NCBI GenBank assembly: GCA_905213725.1
Contig: CAJMJM010000007.1
Location: 1-30,580 of the forward strand
DNA length: 30,580 nt
Reading direction: 5' to 3'
Source: Collinsella aerofaciens
Lineage (GTDB): Bacteria > Actinomycetota > Coriobacteriia > Coriobacteriales > Coriobacteriaceae
The stretch's first letter is position 1. Each line of letters opens with the position of its first letter. Made by a program: the position numbers and the translations under genes. The notes beneath the pieces were generated by a model, which saw nothing but the letters and a program-made list of their open reading frames with translations, searched no databases and was not told the DNA's origin. This document shows positions 16,150 through 24,410 of the stretch, piece after piece.

Positions 16150-17550
16150 TTATGCCTCCGCGCGGAGCGGCGCGAAGCTGGCGGTACCGCCCTCGATAAC
16201 GCTCAGATAGGCACGGCCCGTACGCTTGGCGGTAGAGGACTGCAGGCGCTCGATCTCTTCCTCGAGGATCTGATTGACGCGCTCGTGACGACGATTTTCC
16301 ATAATGCCGGCGGCAATAGCCTCGGCCCGCTCGATGCTCTCGCGCGAGATACGGGCGGTATCCTCGGGGAACACAGCGCTGTGACGGCCGACATAGGCGG
16401 GAGCAGCAGGCTGAGGGGCAGCGACGGGAGTGGGGACTGCAACAGGAGCGGGCTCGTCAATCTCATCCAGAATCGCGGTGGCGGCGGCCCACATGTCCTC
16501 GTGGCCCGAGTAATCGGCCATGGGGACATCGACCTCGAGCGAGGCGTCCGGAAGGTCGCCGGTGTCGATGCGATCTTGGGCATCAATCGATGCGGTGATG
16601 GCTGCAGGTTCATCGAGGTCGTCAAGATCGATGTCCGCGGCACCGGAGATGATAGGCATGCTGGCGAGGTTTGCGTTGTACGGCGCAGCCTCAGCCGCCT
16701 GCTGCTGAGCAGGAGCGCCCCAAAGCGAGCTCTCGGCGGCACGGCGGGCGGCAACGGCCTCCTCGTCCGCGGTAATGGCTTCATCAACGTACGAATAATC
16801 GGCAGAAGCGTTCGCGTCGCCCGAGGTAGCGTTGTAGGCGTTATTGGCTGCCGCGTTGGCAACGAGTGCCACGAAAGCCGCCGTGCTGCCCGCAGGGGCG
16901 GCCTGGGAGCCCGACACGGCGCGCGCCGCGGCGGCGATGTCGTCACGATTGAAGGAGCCGGTCTGCCCGCCGTTGGTAAGCTCGTCGATGGCGACTTGAT
17001 AGACGTCGCGCGAGTGTGCAGGGTCGCAGCTCACCGGCGAATCGTCGTCGAGCATACTGTCGATCATGGACCAAGCCTCGGCCTCGTCCATAGCATCTGC
17101 GGCTCGAGCGATGGTAGGGACACCATCATCGGCATGACGGCGCTGGAACGCACCAGTCAGGCCGGAAAGGTATGCCGAGGTAGACTGCTCCGCCTGAGCC
17201 TGAGAAGCAGAAGCCGCAGCGTAAGGAGTCGCATCCTGCTGCTGAGCCGGAATCGAGGCGGTCTTGAACTCACTTTGATGTTGATTGAGATTGGCAGCAC
17301 CGCCCATGGCATCGGGCTGGAACAGACGCTCTTCACGCTGCGCACGGTACTCGGAGATGCCCAGCGAGGCGGCATAGATACCCACGCCCGCCACCGCGCC
17401 CACGGCGAAGGGAACCGCACCCGCCACGACCGTCTCGTTCACCGACGAAAACGGCAGCGTCGCGGCATACATAACCACGGGGGCGGCCAGGCCGATCCCG
17501 CACGAAAGTCCGGCAAGGACTGCTCGTTGTGTTGCATCAGAAGAAGCCAT
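16150..17550 (-). CDS. Unrecognised membrane-anchored, largely disordered protein
   Basis: The 466-residue protein has no recognised family. The start at 17550 (MASSDATQ) follows GGGGAGAG. The in-frame start nine codons upstream lacks a site. Two hydrophobic helices lie near the N-terminus (about 10-32, AVLAGLSCGIGLAAPVVMYA, and 39-62). The remaining ~400 residues are Ala/Asp/Glu/Gln-rich and low in complexity, with several acidic stretches (DLDDLDEPAA), so they are probably disordered. The C-terminal ~60 residues (ENRRHERVNQILEEEIERLQ) look helical. The arrangement suggests a cytoplasmic disordered arm anchored by a hairpin of two membrane helices. It leads the operon with the VanZ-like gene and has a good promoter upstream. 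Confidence 0.75.
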   Translation of the reverse strand: MASSDATQRAVLAGLSCGIGLAAPVVMYAATLPFSSVNETVVAGAVPFAVGAVAGVGIYAASLGISEYRAQREERLFQPDAMGGAANLNQHQSEFKTASIPAQQQDATPYAAASASQAQAEQSTSAYLSGLTGAFQRRHADDGVPTIARAADAMDEAEAWSMIDSMLDDDSPVSCDPAHSRDVYQVAIDELTNGGQTGSFNRDDIAAAARAVSGSQAAPAGSTAAFVALVANAAANNAYNATSGDANASADYSYVDEAITADEEAVAARRAAESSLWGAPAQQQAAEAAPYNANLASMPIISGAADIDLDDLDEPAAITASIDAQDRIDTGDLPDASLEVDVPMADYSGHEDMWAAATAILDEIDEPAPVAVPTPVAAPQPAAPAYVGRHSAVFPEDTARISRESIERAEAIAAGIMENRRHERVNQILEEEIERLQSSTAKRTGRAYLSVIEGGTASFAPLRAEA

Positions 17551-17686
17551 GAGCTCTCCCCATCTTCCAGCACCCAAATCGCATCATTCAGTTGGCTGCG
17601 CGAGAGAAGATGAAGCGGGGCTATGCCCCAAAGCAACGGTATATGGTTCGTTTCATCTGCGTTTTCCGTCGCGAAGCTTAAAAGCT

Positions 17687-17715
17687 ATTATGCGAAACCG
17701 CCCTGTCGATTGCAA
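17687..17715 (-). promoter_or_regulatory. Promoter of the disordered membrane protein operon
   Basis: On the minus strand TTGCAA (17715-17710) and CATAAT (17692-17687) are spaced 17 bp, leaving an untranslated leader of about 130 bases. The layout resembles the tRNA promoter at 13226. Apart from this and the rho terminator, the 17551-17860 gap holds nothing recognised. Confidence 0.55.
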
Positions 17716-17792
17716 GCGACGATGTCGGATTGAAACGGGAAACCTGCTGCTTGCCAGTCTTATGGTCGATAACTGGCGCCGAGTGGCGATAT

Positions 17793-17823
17793 AAAAAGGG
17801 CCGAGGCGCAAGCCCCGACCCTT
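17793..17823 (-). terminator. Terminator after rho
   Basis: On the minus strand AAGGGTCGGGGC and GCCTCGGCCCTT pair over 12 positions with two G-T wobbles and a TTGC loop, followed by five T. Confidence 0.88.
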
Positions 17824-17860
17824 CATCGCGCCGGCAATAACGCCGCGTGCGGTTGACGAC

Positions 17861-20425
17861 TTAGAACGTCTGCTCGTAGTCGCTATGCTTTTTGGCCGAA
17901 CGCACCAGGAACTCCTGGTTGGTGTTGGTGCCCTTGAGGCCCTTGATAAACGATGCGGCCGCGCGCTCGGTATTGTTCATGCCGGCGAGGATGCGACGCA
18001 GACCAAAGACAAACGGGCGCATCTGCTCGTCGACCAGCAGGTCCTCGTTGCGCGTACCCGAGGCAACAGGGTCGATGGCCGGGAAAATGCGGCGATCGGC
18101 CAGGTCGCGGTCGAGCTTGAGCTCCATGTTGCCGGTACCCTTGAACTCCTCAAAGATGACCTCGTCCATCTTGGAACCGGTATCGATGAGTGCGGAGGCC
18201 AGGATGGTGAGCGAGCCACCGTTCTCGATATTGCGGGCTGCACCCAGAAAACGCTTGGGCGGATACAGTGCCGCCGAATCAACGCCGCCCGAAAGGATGC
18301 GGCCTGAGGCGGGCGCCGCCAAGTTGTAGGCGCGGGCAAGACGCGTGATGGAGTCGAGCACAACTACAACATCGCCGCCCAGTTCCACGATGCGCTTGGC
18401 GCGCTCGATGACGAGCTCTGCCACGCGAGTGTGGTTGTCGGCGGGCATATCGAAGGTCGACGCCACAACCTCGCCCTTGATGGAACGCTGCATATCGGTG
18501 ACCTCTTCGGGGCGCTCGTCGACGAGCAGGCAGATGAGGTGCACCTCGGGGTTGTTAATCGAGATAGACTGGCAGATTTTCTTGAGGATCGTCGTCTTGC
18601 CGGCCTTAGGCGGGGACACAATCAGGCCACGCTGACCCTTGCCGATCGGCGACACGATGTCGATGGCACGACCGGTAATGGAATCCTTGCCATGCTCCAT
18701 GCGCAGCGGCTCGTTGGGATAGACCGGGGTGAGGTCGCCGAACTTGGGGCGATTGCGAATCTGCTCAGGATCCATGCCGTTGACGGTCGTGATCTTGGCG
18801 AGGCCGGCGCGCTTGTCGCCGCCGCGCGAAGGACGCAGCGAGCCCTCGATGACATCGCCCGTGCGCAGACGCGCGGAACGGATGAGGTATGCGGGCACGA
18901 AGGCGTCGTCGTTGGACTTCATGTAGCCATGGGCGTGGATGATGCCGGAGCTGTCTGGGCGAATCTGCAGAATGCCCTTGATATCGCGGAAACCCTCGGC
19001 CTTTGCGGCGGTAGTGTAGATCTCCTAGAACACCTAAACATTCAAAAAACCGGTCGTCTCGATCTCGAACTCCTTGGCCTTCTCGCGCAGCTCGGCGACC
19101 TTCATGGCCGCGAGCTCCTCGCGCGAAAGCGTGGGCTCAGTCGGAGCGGCATTGCGCTCCTTATTGCGCTGCTTGCGGTCGCGCTGACGGTTGCGGCGAT
19201 CGTTGTTACGCTCGTCCTTGCGCTCGTTGCGGTCATTACGCTCGTCGTTGCGCTTGTGCTGACGGCGGTTGGGGCGAGCGCTCTCTTCGGTCTCGACGGG
19301 GGCGGTGCCATCGGTTGCGGAGGCGTCTTCGTTAGCCGAAGCATCATCGCTGGCCTCGGCATTGGAATCGCCCTGCGGCTCGGCCTCGGCATGCTGCTCG
19401 ACGGCCTTGGCCTTAGCGGACTTCTTGCGACCGCGCTTGGGCTTCTCGGACGCAGACTGTTCGACGTCTTGGGGCTCGGCGGCATCAGTCGATGCATCGG
19501 CGGTCGTCTCGGCGGAAACCTCGGACGCACCCTTCTTGGCAGCCTTGGCCTTGGACGTGCGCTTAGCAGCAGTACGATGGCTGCGACCAGGACGGACGTC
19601 GGCGGGCTCGACATCGGCAGAAACGGCCTCGGAAGTCGTAGCATCCTGGACGGGCGCGTCGGCAGCGGTTGCAGGCTCGGCGGTCGCCGCAGCATCCCGA
19701 GCGGCGGCGGCTGCGGCTGCGGCCTTCTCGGCCTCGACGAAAGCCTTGGGCTTGCGACCGCGACGGTGCGGGCGCAAAGCCGGATCGACAACGGGAACTT
19801 CGCTGGCCTCGACAGGCGCAGCGGGCTCAACAGGCGATGTGCCCTCCCCTGCCGCGGAACGGACCGAAGCCTCAGTGAGCTCGGGGGTTACCTGATCGGC
19901 AACCTGCTCGGCCTTAGCAGCCGTGCGACGGCGTGTGCGCGGTACCGGCTTCTCGGTCGGCTGGTCGGCGACAGGGGTCTCGGTGGCGGCAGGCGTCTCG
20001 GGCACAGACGGAGCTGCAAGCTCGGTCAGAGCCGCGGCCTCGCGCTCGGCAGCACGACGGCGGGCGCGCACCACCTGAGCCTCGCTAATCTGCGCCAACG
20101 CACGTGCCTGCGCGACCTCATCGGAAATCGGCGCCGAGGAGTCAGCTGCAACGGTGCGCTTGACGCGCGTCGTGCGCGTGGTACGGCGCTTGGGCTTGGT
20201 GACCTCCTCGCCGTCAGCAGCAGGCTTGGCCGTGCGGCGCGTACGCTTGGGCTTTGCCGGAGCAGCCTCCTCACCAGTTGCAGGCACGGCCCTCTCAGCC
20301 GTTGCAGCCTTAGGCGTCTCAGGAGCCGACGTTTGCGCGGGCGCCGCGACTTGGTCCGACGCAACCGGTGCAGCGGGAGCGGCTTGCGTCGTCGTTATTT
20401 CGTTTTCTTGCTGTTGATCAGACAC
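17861..20425 (-). pseudogene. rho: Rho transcription termination factor, interrupted by two in-frame TAG codons
   Basis: The reading frame runs 855 codons from a GTG at 20425 to 17861. It is broken only by TAG at 19034-19036 and 19025-19027 (codons 464 and 467). Codons 1 to ~425 are a disordered, charged extension with KPKRGRKK and Arg/Asn-rich patches. The Rho_N segment follows (LSREELAAMKVAELREKAKEF), then FLNV-stop-VF-stop, then EIYTTAAKAEGFRDIKGILQ, so the frame and spacing are kept. The RNA-binding and ATPase core is intact downstream: P-loop SPPKAGKTT near codon 605, VDERPEEV, VVVLDSITRLARAYN and SGGVD. The 463-residue product would lack the motor. The 353-residue downstream part has an internal ATG (18922) but no ribosome site. 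Rho is normally important in Actinobacteria, so error or readthrough should be considered with true loss. Confidence 0.92.
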
Positions 20426-20568
20426 AGTGTTTGCTCAACTTTCTTTTCAAGCCCTGTGATCACATGCTCCCTGCATAAACCTTCAGGGCGGCTAAACAGT
20501 CTAGTTCCGTTCAAAACGACGGACATCATTGATCTGTATCGAGATGATTGCGCCATATACGCAGCGTT

Positions 20569-20596
20569 AGTGTAACACAACCGCCGCCACCTGCAA
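20569..20596 (-). promoter_or_regulatory. Candidate rho promoter
   Basis: On the minus strand TTGCAG (20596-20591) and TACACT (20574-20569) are spaced 16 bp, giving a leader of about 140 bases before the GTG start. A long leader would suit Rho autoregulation, but no specific structure is evident. Confidence 0.4.
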
Positions 20597-20680
20597 CTTA
20601 GTCATTGGGAACGCTCTTAAACGACTAGTCAAAAGGGACACTCTTTGGTTTAACACCCACAAATCTGACTGCCTCCGCCA

Positions 20681-20829
20681 AAACTATGGCGGTTTACTAC
20701 GATGATTCGCTCTACCGCGACCACTCCGATACTTGTTGAACTAATACCGCAGGTAGATGCCTTGCACTTTTTGCGTAAAGCCGGCGTGGTTGGAATTTCT
20801 CATTTCATCGTAGTAAACCGGCATAGTTT
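20681..20829. repeat. 149-bp element with 25-bp inverted ends (MITE-like)
   Basis: The left arm at 20681-20705 and the right arm at 20805-20829 are inverted copies matching at 24 of 25 positions. No target-site duplication is seen. Each arm contains ATG-NCG-GTTTACTACGATGA, so short frames start inward on both strands: MAVYYDDSLYRDHSDTC (+) and a 27-residue peptide beginning MPVYYDEMRNSNHAGF (-). Neither has a strong ribosome site. A long RNA hairpin is also possible. Confidence 0.65.
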
Positions 20830-20873
20830 CGTATTTCCAGCAGTTCCAAATTCGTCAATACGTCGGCGTTTGC

Positions 20874-20906
20874 AAAAAGCCCGACCTCCGTGGGAGATCG
20901 GGCTTT
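20874..20906 (-). terminator. Terminator after argS
   Basis: AAAGCCCGA and TCGGGCTTT form a perfect 9-bp stem, extended inside by CTCC/GGAG, with a T-run on the minus strand. Confidence 0.88.
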
Positions 20907-20951
20907 CAAGGCTTAGTTAAACCAAGTCTGTACGGTCAAATGACTCGCAGA

Positions 20952-22805
20952 TTACATCTGCTCGGGCGCGGAAACGCCAACAAGGGTGAGCACCAGGGCG
21001 AGCGTCACGCGGACGGCGTCGCAAGCGGCCAGACGGGCACGCGAAAGCTCGGGGTCGACGGGACGGCCCTCGCTCGGCAGAACCTGGCAGGCAGCGTAGA
21101 AGCTGTGGAAGTCGCCGGCGAGTTCCTCAGCAAAGTGCGTCAGACGGAACGGGGCGCGGTCGCGAGCGCAGCTGGCGATGAGGTCGGTGAGCTCGTTGAG
21201 CTTACGCGAAAGGGCGAGCTCGGTCGGGTCGGTCAGCAGCGAGTAATCGACGTTCTCACCGATGGCCTTGGCGGCGACGGCCTTCATGTCCATCTCGTCA
21301 GCCTGCTCGGGCGTAACGTCAGCGGCACGGCGCAGGATGGAGCACACACGGGCGTGAGCGTACTGCACGTAGTACACCGGGTTGGAGTTGTCGCGTTTCT
21401 TAACGGCCTCAATATCGAAGTCGACCATCTGGTTGGAGCTCTTGGAGATGAGCGTGTAGCGAGCGGCATCGGAGCCGACCTCGTCGACGAGCTCCTGCAG
21501 GGTCACCATGGTGCCCTTGCGCTTGGACATACGGACGGGCTTGCCGTTGCGCAGCAGGTTGACGAGCTGGCCCAGCAGAACCTCGAACTTGCCGGGATAG
21601 CCAAGAGCGTCGCAGACGCAGCGGACGCGCTCGATGTAGCCGTGGTGGTCGGCGCCCCAGATGTCGATGACGTGGTCGACGCGCTGGAACTTATCCCAGT
21701 GATAGGCAACGTCGGAGGCGAAGTAGGTGTACTCGCCGTCGGACTTGATCAGGACGCGGTCCTTGTCATCGCCCAGGTCGGTGGAGCGGAACCACAGGGC
21801 GCCGTCCTTGGTGTAGAGGTAGCCCATCTTGTCGAGCTTCTCAAAAGCGCGGTCGACGGCGGAGGTGCCGGCGGTCTCGCCCTCGGTGTCCTTCACATAC
21901 AGCGAGCGCTCGGAGAACCAACGATCGAAGTCGCAGTTAACGGCATGGCAAAGGTCGCGCATGTTGTCGACCATCTTTACATAGCCGCGCTCGCGGAAGC
22001 CCTCCATGCGCTCCTGCGGATCGGCGTTGACCCACTTGTCGCCGTCGGTGCGCCAGAACTCGGCAGCCTCGTCGATGATGTAGTCGCCGCCGTAGGAGTC
22101 CTTGCCCTGCGTCTCGGCAAAGTTGTCCTGATACGGATGGGTCTCGGGGTGCTCGTCGTTCTCGTCGGCAACAAAGGCGTCGCGGTCGGCGATCAGCAGC
22201 TTGTGAGCCTCGTCGATATCAACGCCCTGCTTGGCGATGATGTCGGCAAGCTGCATATAGCGCGTGCTGATGGAGTTGCCGAAGGTGTTCATCTGAGAGC
22301 CGTGGTCGTTGATGTAGAACTCACGCTGGATGTCGTAACCGGCGTGGTCCATGACGCGGCAGAGCGAGTCGCCCAGAGCGGCCCAGCGGCCGTGGCCAAT
22401 GTGCATGGGGCCGACGGGGTTGGCGGAGACGAACTCGACCTGGGTCTTCAAGCCACCACCGACGTTGGACTTAGCGAAGTCCATACCCTTCTCGCGAGCC
22501 TCGCCAAAGATGGCATTCTTGACGGCAACGGAGAGGTAGAAGTTGATGAAGCCAGGGCCTGCGATCTCGACCTTCTCGATCGCGGGGTCCTCGGGCATAT
22601 GGGCAACGATGGCCTCGGCGATCTTGCGCGGGGCGCAGTGGGCCAGCTTGGCGGACTTCAGGGCCATGGTAGAGGTCCACTCGCCATGAGAAGTGTCAGC
22701 CGGTCGCTCGATAGCGCAATCGTCAAGTTCAAATGCGGAAAGGTCGCCGGCCTCCTGGGCCGCAGCAAGCGCAGCGCGTACCAGCTCTTCAATCTTCTCG
22801 GGCAT
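20952..22805 (-). CDS. argS: Arginyl-tRNA synthetase
   Basis: The 617-residue class-I synthetase charges tRNA-Arg with arginine. The start at 22805 (MPEKIEELVRAAL) follows AAGGAGG at five bases. The frame extends 43 codons further upstream without family similarity. The N-terminal Arg-S domain occupies ~1-100, HIGH is exact at 135-138 (VGPMHIGHGRW), and the KMSKS loop is MSKRKG in VRMSKRKGTMV. The C-terminal DALR anticodon domain contains YYVQYAHARVCSILR and ends LTLVGVSAPEQM. It is monocistronic with its own terminator. No T-box leader is visible in the upstream gap. Confidence 0.97.
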   Translation of the reverse strand: MPEKIEELVRAALAAAQEAGDLSAFELDDCAIERPADTSHGEWTSTMALKSAKLAHCAPRKIAEAIVAHMPEDPAIEKVEIAGPGFINFYLSVAVKNAIFGEAREKGMDFAKSNVGGGLKTQVEFVSANPVGPMHIGHGRWAALGDSLCRVMDHAGYDIQREFYINDHGSQMNTFGNSISTRYMQLADIIAKQGVDIDEAHKLLIADRDAFVADENDEHPETHPYQDNFAETQGKDSYGGDYIIDEAAEFWRTDGDKWVNADPQERMEGFRERGYVKMVDNMRDLCHAVNCDFDRWFSERSLYVKDTEGETAGTSAVDRAFEKLDKMGYLYTKDGALWFRSTDLGDDKDRVLIKSDGEYTYFASDVAYHWDKFQRVDHVIDIWGADHHGYIERVRCVCDALGYPGKFEVLLGQLVNLLRNGKPVRMSKRKGTMVTLQELVDEVGSDAARYTLISKSSNQMVDFDIEAVKKRDNSNPVYYVQYAHARVCSILRRAADVTPEQADEMDMKAVAAKAIGENVDYSLLTDPTELALSRKLNELTDLIASCARDRAPFRLTHFAEELAGDFHSFYAACQVLPSEGRPVDPELSRARLAACDAVRVTLALVLTLVGVSAPEQM

Positions 22806-23147
22806 AGATCCTCCTTGTGTTAAAGCCCCCGAGCTCTTGGTCACTCGTAGGGCAAAAGCCAGAGTTTGTAGCACTCTATCACAAGCGACGGGCACTGTCG
22901 CAGGGTAAAGCCAATCGATATTGCATATGCACAAAATTGACTACAGCTTGTATGGAGTCACTCAAAGATGCCGGTCTGCCTGCAGATTATGCAGGCGTTG
23001 AAAATGCATAAAGGTGTGAATGAGCTGTGTCTGTTATCGAATACTCTTACCTATCGGAGTTGTGTGCTTTTCCTGCATAACGTGAGAATTTGCGCACGTC
23101 AGCGTGTTATTCTAGACATACGTAAATTCGTATAAGTTGGAGGTAGC
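22806..23147. other. Divergent intergenic region between argS and the CarD-like gene
   Basis: This gap of about 340 bp holds no supported gene. Visible elements are a TGCATATGCA palindrome (22922-22931), a GCCTGCA/TGCAGGC hairpin (22978-22996) without T-run, and ATACG/CGTAT arms (23118-23133) just before the CarD-like ribosome site, where an operator could sit. No promoter is clear. Confidence 0.45.
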
Positions 23148-23633
23148 ATGTTCTCAATCGGTCAACACGTCATTCATCCGGGTCAGGGAGTCTGCACCGT
23201 CGTCGGTTTTAGGGACGACACGCCGCAGCCCATGCTGCTGCTCGAGACCAAGCAGGGACATGCGCAGACGATCCTCATGTACCCCGTGGCGCAGGCCGAT
23301 CGTTTGCACGCCGCCATCTCTCAGCAAGATGCCGAGCACCTGCTGAGCCACTATGACGAGCTGGAGTGCGACACCTTCACCGAGCGCAACAGCTCACTTG
23401 AGGAGACACACTTTAAGCAGCAGCTCAAGCTGGGTGCGCCCGAGACGGTCCGCGTGGCAAAAACCATGATGCACCGCATTCGCCAGGCCGAGGAAGCCGA
23501 TAAAAAGCCCAGCTCCTACTACATGCGCGTACTCAAGGAAGCCAAGCGCCGCTCCATCGAGGAGTTCGCCGTGGCCCTTGGCGTCACCGAGGAGGACGCC
23601 GAAGCCCGCCTAGCCCAAGCCGCCCTCAACTAA
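23148..23633 (+). CDS. CarD/CdnL-family RNA polymerase-binding regulator
   Basis: The 161-residue product matches the usual CarD length. Residues 1-65 form the RNA polymerase-interaction domain (MFSIGQHVIHPGQGVCTVVGF, then LLLETKQGHAQTILMYPV), which in other actinobacteria binds the beta subunit and stabilises open promoter complexes. The C-terminal ~90 residues are helical and basic (VAKTMMHRIRQAEEADKK, YMRVLKEAKRRSIEEF), like the DNA-contacting domain. It starts after TTGGAGG. It is followed by a strong terminator and is probably monocistronic. Relaxed relatives such as the TRCF interaction domain are excluded by size. Confidence 0.9.
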   Translation: MFSIGQHVIHPGQGVCTVVGFRDDTPQPMLLLETKQGHAQTILMYPVAQADRLHAAISQQDAEHLLSHYDELECDTFTERNSSLEETHFKQQLKLGAPETVRVAKTMMHRIRQAEEADKKPSSYYMRVLKEAKRRSIEEFAVALGVTEEDAEARLAQAALN

Positions 23634-23646
23634 CCCATCCGCGCCA

Positions 23647-23690
23647 AAAACCACCACAAAGGGGACAGGCACCTTTGTGGTGGTTTTCTT
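23647..23690 (+). terminator. Terminator after the CarD-like gene (repeat copy 1)
   Basis: AAAACCACCACAAAGG (23647-23662) and CCTTTGTGGTGGTTTT (23672-23687) form a 16-bp perfect stem with a 9-base loop. A near-identical copy lies at 24357-24400. Confidence 0.93.
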
Positions 23691-23741
23691 GTTCTAGTAG
23701 TATTCATTCTCATCGATACCCACGAGCACAAGGAGTCTCTT

Positions 23742-24341
23742 ATGGCAGAGCCGCTTACCGCCGGAATCACCCGCGACCGCGCGTTCGAACTGCTCAACGA
23801 GCATAACAAGGACCCGTTCCACATCACCCATGGCGAGACGGTCGAGGGCACTATGCGCTACTTTGCGCGCGAGTTCGACCCCGAGAACGAGGAGTTTTGG
23901 GGCATCGTCGGTCTGCTGCACGACCTGGATTGGGAGGAGCATGAGGACGACCCCATGAACCACACCATCTATGCTGCCGAGATTCTTGAGGACGAAGGTG
24001 CGTCTCCCGAGCTCATTCGCGCCATCCAGACGCACACGTCCGACTTCAACACCTCGCTGCCCAAACCCGAGCTGCAGATGGAAAAGATCCTGTTTGCCTG
24101 CGATGAGCTCACCGGCCTGATCGGCGCTGCAGTCATCATGCGTCCGAGCAAGAGCGTCATGGACTTTACGACCAAGTCGCTCAAGAAGAAGTTCAAGGAC
24201 AAGCGCTTTGCCGCTGGCTGTTCGCGCGACGTGATTACGCAGGGCGCCGAGATGTTGGGCTGGGAGCTCCCCGAGCTCTTTGACCGCACCATCGCGGCCA
24301 TGCAGTCCTTCGCCCCCGACCGCGATACCTTCCAGGCCTAA
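23742..24341 (+). CDS. HD-domain phosphohydrolase-like protein
   Basis: The 199-residue protein has an HD metal-binding core: His30 (HITHGETVEG), the His60-Asp61 doublet (LLHDLDWEEH), His74 (NHTIYAAEIL) and the downstream CDELTG segment. This order fits metal-dependent phosphohydrolases acting on nucleotides or related phosphates, but the substrate is not predictable. Translation starts at 23742 after AAGGAG. It lies between two almost identical terminators, so it is its own transcription unit. Codon use matches the chromosome and the frame is intact. Confidence 0.88.
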   Translation: MAEPLTAGITRDRAFELLNEHNKDPFHITHGETVEGTMRYFAREFDPENEEFWGIVGLLHDLDWEEHEDDPMNHTIYAAEILEDEGASPELIRAIQTHTSDFNTSLPKPELQMEKILFACDELTGLIGAAVIMRPSKSVMDFTTKSLKKKFKDKRFAAGCSRDVITQGAEMLGWELPELFDRTIAAMQSFAPDRDTFQA

Positions 24342-24356
24342 CCGCCCACGCCACCT

Positions 24357-24400
24357 AAAACCACCACAAAGGGGAAAGGCACCTTTGTGGTGGTTTTTCT
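24357..24400. terminator. Terminator between the HD-domain gene and proA (repeat copy 2)
   Basis: The stem arms are identical to the 23647 copy (16 bp, 24357-24372 and 24382-24397); the loop differs by one base. It has A- and T-runs on both sides, so it can act on the convergent HD-domain gene and proA. Confidence 0.93.
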
Positions 24401-24410
24401 TGCGCGGGCG

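Larger units (their letters stand above)
20426..20951. other. Intergenic region between rho and argS
   Basis: This stretch of about 525 bp has no supported gene. It holds the rho promoter, the 149-bp inverted-repeat element at 20681-20829 and the argS terminator. The rest (20600-20680) is AT-richer than the surroundings and shows nothing recognisable. A 72-residue open frame at 20702-20920 lacks a ribosome site and runs through the argS terminator, so it is not called. Confidence 0.6.

Noticed and set aside
15862..17613. Long open frame on the plus strand opposite the disordered membrane protein
   Set aside because: It is an antisense shadow of a GC-rich gene, with no ribosome site, no family features and Arg/Gly-rich junk composition.
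5167..20425. Reassignment of TAG to an amino acid
   Set aside because: sufU, the U-type scaffold, the VanZ-like gene, the S33 hydrolase and proA all end in TAG at the expected family length, so TAG is a normal stop here.
18431..20575. 714-residue open frame on the plus strand opposite rho
   Set aside because: It is antisense to the low-complexity rho extension, repetitive in composition and lacks a start signal.
20940..22823. 627-residue open frame on the plus strand opposite argS
   Set aside because: argS motifs are clear on the minus strand, and the plus-strand frame is a codon-bias shadow.
22817..23011. 64-residue plus-strand frame upstream of the CarD-like gene
   Set aside because: It starts inside the argS leader on the other strand, has no ribosome site and shows no recognisable sequence.
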